Positions 56,250 to 64,000 of a DNA stretch of 64,000 nucleotides are shown here, piece by piece. Source of the stretch: Budorcas taxicolor (taxonomy: Eukaryota > Chordata > Mammalia > Artiodactyla > Bovidae). Position numbers and translations under genes: made by a program. Below the pieces are notes generated by a model that saw only the letters and a list, made by a program, of their open reading frames with translations, had not been told where the DNA came from and ran no database searches. How positions within the stretch are numbered: the first letter of the stretch is position 1; the number at the start of each line of letters is the position of its first letter. The DNA lies in the NCBI RefSeq assembly GCF_023091745.1, contig NC_068935.1, positions 63,202,724 to 63,266,723 on the forward strand. Direction: 5' to 3'.

Positions 56250-59200
56250 ATGAGGGAGAACCAGATGGTGGAGGAGTAGGTGGACAAGGAGTACATCTCT
56301 CTCCATGGATACATCAGGAATACACCTTCAGACCCAGAAGTGCATGAAGAACACCAACTGAGAACAGACAGGAGTACCTGACCAGCAGAAAAGAGTATAT
56401 AGAACCACGCAAAACTCAGTAGGATGAAAGAGCTGGGGGAAAACAAGTGTTAGTATGATTAGAACTGCTCTCAGTGGGTGGGGGAACTGATGCATGGGCC
56501 CAATCCCTACATCAGGGCAATTATCTGAGTCAGAGGAGAAACGTTTAATGCTGGGAGTGAAGCAGATGATCTGTGGCAGCCTAAATGGAATGAGAATCAG
56601 ACAGTCCTTGCTGCCACCATAGATAGCCTGGACAGGGACACACATCCCCTGGAAGGCACAGCACAAAAAAGAAATCTATAGGCCAATATCACTGATGAAC
56701 ATAGATGCAAAAATCCTCAACAAAATTTAAGCAAACAGAATTCAGCAACATATCAAAAAGCTCATACACTATGATCAACTTGGGTTTATTCTAGGGTTGC
56801 AAGGATTCTTCAAAATATGCAAATAAATCAATGTGATACACCACAATAACAAATTTAAAGATAAAAACCATATGATAATCTCAGTAGATGTAGAAAAAGA
56901 TTTTGAAAAAATTCAGCACCCATTTATGATGAAAATTCTTCAAAAAATGGGCATAGAAGGAACCTACCATAACATAGTAAAGGCTATATATTATAAGCTT
57001 AAAGCAAACATTATTCTCAATGGTGAAAAACTGAAAGCATTCCCCTTAAGATGAGGAACAAGACAAGGATGTCCACTTTCACCAATATTATTCAACATAG
57101 CTTTGGAAGTCTTAGTGACAGCAATCAGAGAAGAAAAAGAAATAAAAGGAATTCAGATCAGAAAAGAAGAAGTAAAGCTCTCGCTGTTTGCTGATGTCAA
57201 GATAATGTACACAGAAAACCCTAAAGACAGTATCAGAAAAATTACTAGAACTAATCAGTGAATTTAGCAAAGTAGCAAGATACAAAATCAATACACAGAA
57301 ATCACTTGCATTTCTATATACTAGCAATAGAAAATTAGAAAGAGAAATTAAGGAATCAATCCCATTCATCATTGAAACAGAAAGAAATATCTAGGAATAA
57401 ACTTACCTAAGGAGACAAAAGAAGAGCACACAGAAAATTATAAGACACTAATGAAAGAAATCAAAGATGATAGAAACAGATGTTTCCTGGGTAGGAAGAA
57501 TCCATATTGTGAAAATTGCTATACTACCAAATGCAATCTACAGATTCAATGCAATCCCTATCAAATTATGAATGACATTTTTTTAGATATAAATTTATTT
57601 ATTTTAATTGGAGGTTAATTACTTTACATTCACAGGACTAGAACAAAAATTTTCACAATTCATATGGAATTACAAAAGACCCCAAGTAGCCAAAGCACTC
57701 TTGAGAAAGCAATGGAGTTGGTGGAATCAACCTTCCTGACTTCAGATTATACTACAAAGATACAGTCGTTAAGACAGTATGGTACTGGCACAAAAACAGA
57801 AATATAGACCAATGGAACAAAATAGAAAGCCCAGAAATAAGCCCATGCACCTATAGGTACCTTATTTTTTGCAAGGGAGGTAAGAATATACAATGGGGCA
57901 AAGACAGCCTCTTCAATAAATGATGCTGGGAAAACTTGACAGCTACATGTAAAAGAATGAAATTAGAACACTTCCTAACACCACACACAAAGATAAACTC
58001 AAAATGTATTAAAGAACTAAATGGAAGACCAGAAACTATAAAACTCTTAGAGGAAAACATAGGCAGAAAACTCAATGACATAAATCAAAGCAAGATCCTC
58101 TATGATCCACCTCCTAGAGTAATGGAAATAAAAACAAAGTAAGCAAGTGGGACCTGATTAAACTTAAAAGCCTTTGCACAGCAAAGGAAACACTAAGCAA
58201 ATTGAAAAGACACCCCTCAGAGTGGGAGAAAATAATAACAAATGAAACAACTGACAAAGGATTAATTTACAAAATATATAAGCAGCTCATACAACTCAAT
58301 ACAAAAAAAAACAAACAACCCAATCAAAAAGTGGGAAAAAAGACCTTAACAGACATTTTTCCAAAGAAAACATACAGGTGGCTAACAAACACATGAAAAG
58401 ATGCTCAACATCACTCATTATTAGAGAAATGCAAATCAACACTACAATGAGATATCACCTCACACCAGTCAGAATGGCCATCATTAAAAAGGCTACAGAC
58501 AATAAATGCTGGAGAGGGTGTGGAGAAAGGGAACACTATTGCACTGTTGTAATTGATGTAGCTACTATGGAAGACAGTATGGAAATCCTTTTAAAAACTA
58601 GGAATAAAACCACCATATGACCCGGCAATCCCACTCCTAGGCATATACCCTGAAGAGAGCAAAATTGAAAAAGACACATGTATCCCATCATTCATTGCAA
58701 CCATTTACAATAGCTAGAACATGGAAGGAACCTAGATGTCCATCAAATGGATAAAGAAATTGGGGTAAACATACACAATGGAATATTAGTCAGCAATAAA
58801 AAGGAATGCCTTTGAGTCAGTTCTAATTCTAATTTGGACGAACCTAGAACCTATTATACAGAGTGAAGTAAGTCAGAAAGAGAAAGAGAAATATCATATT
58901 TTAACATATATATGTGTGTATATATACACACATATGTGTACATATATATATATATATACACACACACACATACGGGATCTAGAAAAATGGTACTGAACAA
59001 TTTATTTACAGGGCAGCAACTGAGAAACAGATAGAGATTAAAGTTTTGGACATGGGGAGAGGGGAGGAGAGGGTCAGATGTATGGAAAGAATAACACGGA
59101 AACTTATATAATCATGTGAAAAATAGATAGCCAATGGGAATTTGCTGTATGGCTCAGGAAACTCAAACAGGGGCTCTGTATTAACCTAGAGGGGTGGGAT

Positions 59201-59330
59201 GCGGAGGGAGATGGGAGGGAAGTTCAAAAGGGAGGGTATATATGTCTACCTATGGCTGATTCATGCAGGGGTTTGACAGAAAACAACAAAATTCTATAAA
59301 GCAATTATCTTTCAATAAAAAAATAAAAAA
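56250..59330 (+). mobile_element. L1 with internal deletion (5' UTR joined to ORF2)
   Basis: ACCAGATGGTGGAGGAGTAG at 56263 opens an L1 5' UTR. At about 56665 this switches to ORF2 RT sequence (TATAGGCCAATATCACTGAT). ORF2 and the 3' UTR then continue to a poly(A)-like end near 59330. ORF1 and the 5' half of ORF2 are missing, and stops interrupt what remains. A 50 bp antisense L1 3'-end scrap lies at about 57585-57635. Confidence 0.92.
58903..58975. repeat. (TA/CA)-rich microsatellite in L1 3' UTR
   Basis: ATATATATGTGTGTATATAT runs into ACACACACACACAT. Confidence 0.95.
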
Positions 59331-59669
59331 TGTGAAGAAAAGAAACCAAAAAACAACTACACTATGTAACCCATGGGAAGATGGTGAGAACTCTGGTAGG
59401 AAGTGCAAAAAGAGAAAGGAGAGGGGGCGCTTGGAGAAGTGGTTTCCCATTTTCAACCAGGTGGTCGGGGTCAGCTTTGTTGTGAAGCAGAGACTGAGTG
59501 AGGACTTGAGGGAGGTTTGGGAGCATTAGGAGACCAGTGTGGCTAGAACAGAGTGGGTGAAGAGAAGAGCAGCAGGACGGGGGGCCGAGAGCTGACAGGG
59601 AGTGGATGTGGAGGTCTCAGGGGACATGCTGAGGGCTTGTGCTCACAGTGAAGTGGGAGGTGGTGGAGG

Positions 59670-60122
59670 GTGCCGTGTGTTGAACTGTGTCCCCCAGAAA
59701 AAAAAAAAAAAAAGATTTTGAAGTCCAAACCCTTGGAGCCTGTGGATTGACTTGATTTGAAATTAGGGTTTTGCAGTTATACTTAGTTGAGGTCACACAG
59801 CATTACAGTGGACACAATCCAATGACTGTTACGTTTATAAGAAAGCCATTTGAATATACACACACACAGAGGCTGTGTGAAGACAGAGGAAGAGTTGGAG
59901 TGAAACGTCTATAAGGCAGAGAAGGCCAGACGCTGAAGGCCACCACCAGAAGCTATGAGAGAGGCCTGGAACTGACTCCCTCAGTGCCATCAGAAGGAAT
60001 CAGCCCTGCCAACACCAAAGTCTCAGACTCCTGGCCTCCTGAACTGTGAGAGAATAAATTTCTCTTGTCTGAAGGCATCTCCTTTTGGTACTTTATGATG
60101 GAAGCCCCAGGAAACTCATATA
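59670..60122 (+). mobile_element. MLT1 (ERVL-MaLR) LTR
   Basis: GTTGAACTGTGTCCCCCAGA, AGTCCAAACCCTTGGAGCCT, TGCCAACACC and GAACTGTGAGAGAATAAATT follow the MLT1 order. Copy A of the duplication keeps only the first ~50 bp. Confidence 0.85.
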
Positions 60123-60239
60123 ATTATCAACAGAGTAGTGATATAATCTGACCGATATTTTTAATTCATGAAGTCTGGGTTCATATTATTTGTATTGTTT
60201 TACATGCTTATTGATATTGACTTCATACATGAAAGACTT

Positions 60240-61450
60240 CCCTACTGAAAGGTCACAAAGTTCTCATCTGAGTCCTTAATTTTTTATCCTTTTAGCTTTT
60301 GCCTGTAGAGCTCTGAGTGTTTGAACATAATTTTGTGAATGTCTGAAGGTAAGTACACAAGGCAATGGAGGTTTGTTTTTCCACATACGGATATTCCACA
60401 ACCATTTGTTCAACAAAAGACTATCCCTCCTCCATTGAATTATCTAGACTCCTCTGCCGAATAGCCACTGACCACATATATATGTCTGGAAATGCTTCTG
60501 GACTGTCAGTCTTGTCCCATGAATCTGCAGCTCCAGTACTGGACATGTAGAGTAACTTATGAAATTAGGCTGTGTTAGTCTTTTCACTTTGTGCAGAGCC
60601 ACAGTTGTTCGGGCTATCATCAGGCTTCTCTTCTCACATAAATTTCAGTATCAGCTCATCAGGGATTTCTCTGGTTGTCCAGTGGTTGAGACTCTACTTG
60701 CCAATGCAGGGGGCACAGATTCAATCCCTGCTCCGGGAAGAGCCCACAAGGTGCAAGGCAACTAAGCCTAAGCACCACAACCCCTGAGCCTGTGCTCTAG
60801 AGCCTGCCAGCTGCAAGTACTGAAGCCAGAGCACCTAGAGCCTGTGCTCTGTAACAAGAGAAGTCATCGCAATGAGAAGCTTATCTGCTGCAACTAGAGC
60901 GTAGCCCCTACTCACCACAAATAGAAAAACCCCATGTGTGCAGCAGCAAAGACCCAGCCCAGCCAAAATTACATAGACAAACAAACAAATGAATATTTTA
61001 AAAAAAGAATCTGCCTTACAATGCAGGGGACATTGCTTTGATCTCTGGTCAGAGAACTAAGATCCTACATGCAGTGGAGCAACTACTGAGACTGCGCATC
61101 GCGACTGGAGTGTCTGTGCACTGCAACAAAATATCCTGCATGACACAGTGAAGTTTTCACATTCCCCAAATAAGATTCGATGTAGTGAAATAAAGAAAGA
61201 AAATATTTGTTTAAGAAATCAGGTCATCAATTTCTACAAAAATATTTGCTGGCATTTTGATGGACTCTACAGATGAGTTTGGGGGATATTGAGCCCTGAA
61301 CAGTATCAGTTTTTCTCAGCAGACATGATTTAAGAACATGCATGTGATCTATCTCTGCATTTTTAGGTCTTCTTCAATTTCTCCCATGGCTTTCACACAC
61401 ACATTTTTGTGACAAGTTTTCTTAAATGTACCTCAATGTTTCATAAAGGG
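60240..61450 (-). mobile_element. Old L1 (antisense) interrupted by CHR SINEs
   Basis: Antisense ORF2 phrases flank the SINEs: CCATTTGTTCAACAAAAGAC and TTCAGTATCAGCTCATC before, and AATTTCTACAAAAATATTTG, then GAGTTTGGGGGATATTG, after. Confidence 0.75.
60663..61165 (+). mobile_element. Two CHR SINEs in tandem
   Basis: The first runs from GATTTCTCTGGTTGTCCAGT to the A-rich AATTACATAGACAAACAAAC. The second starts GAATCTGCCTTACAATGCAG and ends near ATCCTGCATGACACAG. Confidence 0.8.
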
Positions 61451-61454
61451 CAAG

Positions 61455-63205
61455 GAGCCCTGTGTGTCTCAATCCAACTAGGAAAAGTGGTACTGCAAAT
61501 GAGAAGTTATGAAGCCAGAAAAGATGCAGGCTGGACCACATAGGACTTTTCAGGCCACTGAAAGGCTGTGGCTTCAACTGTGACTGAGAGGGAGCCAGCT
61601 GGAGGGTTTGGAAAGGAGTAATTACAAGACCTGACAGGTATTAAAGCAAACTAGCAGCTTCAGCAGTCCATGAATGGGGTGAAAGTAGCTGAATGATTCC
61701 AAGTTTGCTGACTAAAGAAAGGAGAATCAGACGACAGTCGCATCCCCCTGGTGAACTGGCTTCACAATTCGGGGCCAGATTGGGGAGCATTGTCTAGGAA
61801 GAGTAGACCCCAGTGCCCTTTCTCAAGGTTTTGCCCATCCCCTGTAAACTCACCACTCCCGCTTTGGTGATTTACCCACAAAAACTCTCTTTTGTCTCCG
61901 TTTATACAATATGGTTGGTGGTTTCTTAGCTAAGAGCCAATCCCTTAGCAAGAAAATTAAGTAATACACAAAACTGTGGTACCTCAATTCAATAATAGTG
62001 AATACTTTGCTATTGCAAGTGAAAAAAGGAATAAATCAACAACAACAACAAAAACCACCTTGGTTTAAGCCAAAGGGAGAATGTCTGGGTCTGTATAACT
62101 ACAAAGTACAGAGGTAGTTTCTGTCTTCAGGCAAGGCTGGATCCAGCATTTGGTTCCCTGAGATCTGCCTTCTCGCTCCAGCTCCCCCTCTGTCCCTTGC
62201 CAGCCTGCCTCCCCCACAGCTCCCAAACTGTCACTGGTTGGATGATATCAACACAGCTGGAGGAAAGCAGTGTTCCAACTGGCCTGGCTGAGCCACCTGC
62301 CCACTCCTGGAATCAGAGGTGCAGTCAACTCTATCATAAACATAATGGGTGAGAGAAAAGGAAAGGGGTGATTTCCCAGGGTGACAGGAGGATACCAGAA
62401 CCAAGAGAAGGAAAATGGATGCCAGGTGATTAAATCCATTGATGTCCTCGATGGTGGTATAGACTTTTCATCAAATTCAAAATGAATTTCTAATGTTATT
62501 TTTTTAAAGCGAGATAGGAAAGATTCTTCATTCATGGGAGCATGGGCCCTGATGCAGACCCTCTTATCAGCTTCTGTCCCCTGACTCTGGGGGTCCACAT
62601 CCACTTTTGGGGGAGTCCTCTTCCCAACGTTCCCTCACAAATCTTTGCTGAATTAAAGTTTCTAACTAAGTGTTTTTTTCAAGGGGGAAATGGAGCAGAC
62701 CATTATTTTCCAAAGCAAAATCGTTTCAAAAGTCATGATTCTTTATGAAGATATTTAATCAATGTGGAAATCTAAATATTGATATTTTCCCCTAACGTCC
62801 AGTGATGACTTTGGCAGTTAAGGGGTGCTCATTCTGGGAGGTTATACTCTGCACTGCCCAACATGTTCATATGGTTGGAATGTACTGAAAGACAGGAATA
62901 TGCCAGACCCAGAATTCTGCAATTTGCTTTCATGTCTTTCAGTATTAGTTCCCAGCTATCTGGTTTGCTCTCTGATTGTCATATGTTATTCCAGCAGGAT
63001 GAACTCACCATGGATTTTACTCAACATTTCCCCCTGTATTTACATTCTACCAATTTTTCACAATGACCAAACAATGCATTAAATAATACTGTGGTCGATT
63101 TTGCCTTGCTCATATATACAAGAATTTTCCTATGATACATTAACAAAAGAGGGTCAAAGGATATGTGCATCTTAAAATGTAATAGAAAGTGCCAATCAAA
63201 TGTCC
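61455..63205. other. Unassigned stretch
   Basis: No exon is recognised. Open frames near 62248-62604 and 62825-63082 have no family resemblance I know. Confidence 0.35.
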
Positions 63206-63207
63206 AG

Positions 63208-63275
63208 ATAGATTTTACTACCACTCTGATACTGTATAAAGGTTCAGATTTTACTACCACTCTGATACTGTATAA
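63208..63275. repeat. 37 bp direct duplication
   Basis: AGATTTTACTACCACTCTGA followed by TACTGTATAA occurs twice in succession, separated by AGGTTC. Confidence 0.95.
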
Positions 63276-63299
63276 GCGTCCTCGTTTTGGCTTCCAGTG

Positions 63300-63580
63300 G
63301 CTTCCTGGTGATCCAGTGGTATAGGGTCTGCCTGCCAATTGAGGGCACATAGGTTCAATCCCCAGGCCAGGAAGATCCCACATGCCCAGGGCAACTAAGC
63401 TTGTGTGCCACAACTACTGAGCTCACCACAATCTAGAGTCTGTGTTCCTCTACAAGAGAAGCCTCTGTAATGAGAAACCTGAAAACAGCAATTAGAGAGT
63501 AGCCCCCTCTGGCTCCAAGTACAGAAAACCTGCACACAGTTAACAACACGTGGCACAGCCAAAAATAAAGAATCTTCATA
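63300..63580 (+). mobile_element. CHR SINE
   Basis: GGCTTCCTGGTGATCCAGTG, GGCAACTAAGCTTGTGTGCC and CAGCCAAAAATAAAGAATC identify it. Confidence 0.9.
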
Positions 63581-63889
63581 AATAAAACTTTTAAAGAGCC
63601 CCTGTTTCCAGCTATAGCCTTCTCAGACATTGAAGATTTCAGTTAATTAAGTTCATCCTACACTAAGATATGCTCTGTTCCTACAGAGCCCATCTTAAAA
63701 AGTAAAATCAAAAGGATCAAACTGTTTCTAAGCAACTTAACAAGGTTCGAGAATAAAGCTTAAGAATAAGTTTAGGAATAGAAAAATATCAAGCATGGAA
63801 GGGAAATTTGATATTGCTTCGCATCCAATCTAAAATTACCAGGAGGCAAAGAAGCAGGAAAGTCTTATCCATTATGACAGAAATCAGTG

Positions 63890-64000
63890 TGTTGTTGTTC
63901 AGCCACTCAGTCATGTCTAACTCTCTGGGACCCCATGGACTGCAGCCCTCCAGGCTTCCCTGTCCTTCACCATCTCCCGGAACTTGCTTAAACTCATGTC
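63890..64000 (-). mobile_element. BovB 3' end (antisense), cut by the window edge
   Basis: TTGTTGTTCAGCCACTCAGT, CATGGACTGCAGCCCTCCAG and GTCCTTCACCATCTCCCGGA form the reverse complement of the BovB terminus. Confidence 0.92.

Larger units (their letters stand above)
54678..59750 (+). repeat. Segmental duplication, copy B, split by an L1
   Basis: This is the homolog of 44518-46470. The left part ends at about 56240 (GAGACTGTCAAGAGATG) and the right part resumes at about 59370 (AACCCATGGGAAGATGGTGAG). The intervening 3.1 kb is L1. It continues past copy A's end into fuller MLT1 sequence. Confidence 0.92.

Noticed and set aside
62248..62604. A 118-codon minus-strand open frame
   Set aside because: No recognised motif, no splice or promoter context, and its length is within chance expectation.

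Overview
This is a ruminant (most likely bovid) nuclear genomic window, not a microbial one. The evidence is the repeat content: BovB (RTE) LINE fragments carrying the reverse-transcriptase Y-A-D-D or Y-M-D-D box, many Bov-A2/Bov-tA SINEs, many CHR (tRNA-Glu-derived) SINEs, young and old L1 copies, MaLR (MLT1) LTRs and ruminant ERV LTRs. Four gene-derived loci are visible. One of them appears intact and the other three are broken.

Layout. (1) 1-305 is a ~60 bp minisatellite and 1046-2300 is a solo ERV LTR with a near-perfect 6 bp target duplication. (2) 2553-14545, minus strand, is a decayed but unprocessed copy of PRDM9, the meiotic recombination-hotspot histone methyltransferase. Eight exons (KRAB box through SET domain) lie in the right order, nearly all with GT-AG borders. 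They carry three premature stops, one of them exactly at the codon I count as catalytic Tyr276, and one frameshifting exon deletion. The zinc-finger exon is not in the window. Its largest intron holds an old L1, SINEs and a processed BZW1 retrocopy (11716-13684, minus) with a clear target-site duplication. (3) 15360-20095 holds a degenerate repeat, an LTR with a 76 bp tandem array, and BovB pieces. (4) 20271-43993, plus strand, is a 24 kb unprocessed PRRC2B pseudogene. I could place sixteen exons in order; several are wrecked by CGA-to-TGA stops, frameshifts and lost donors, and others are still clean. (5) 44518-46470 and 54678-59750 are two direct copies of one duplicated segment; the second was later split by an internally deleted L1. 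(6) Between them, 50726-51661 on the minus strand, is a compact three-exon gene whose exons join in frame into a 143-residue Pcc1-domain protein of the LAGE3/CTAG (NY-ESO-1) family, with a polyadenylation signal downstream. This is the only locus that looks able to encode protein. (7) 59750-64000 is mostly MLT1, antisense L1 and CHR/BovB sequence.

The region therefore looks like a patchwork of segmental duplications: a broken PRDM9 copy, a broken PRRC2B copy, a duplicated 1.6-2 kb block and a preserved LAGE3/CTAG-like gene. LAGE3/CTAG genes are X-linked in humans, and extra PRDM9 copies on the X have been reported in bovids, so an X-chromosomal origin is a reasonable inference but is not shown by the sequence. 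All family assignments come from motif memory and reading by eye; no alignments were run.
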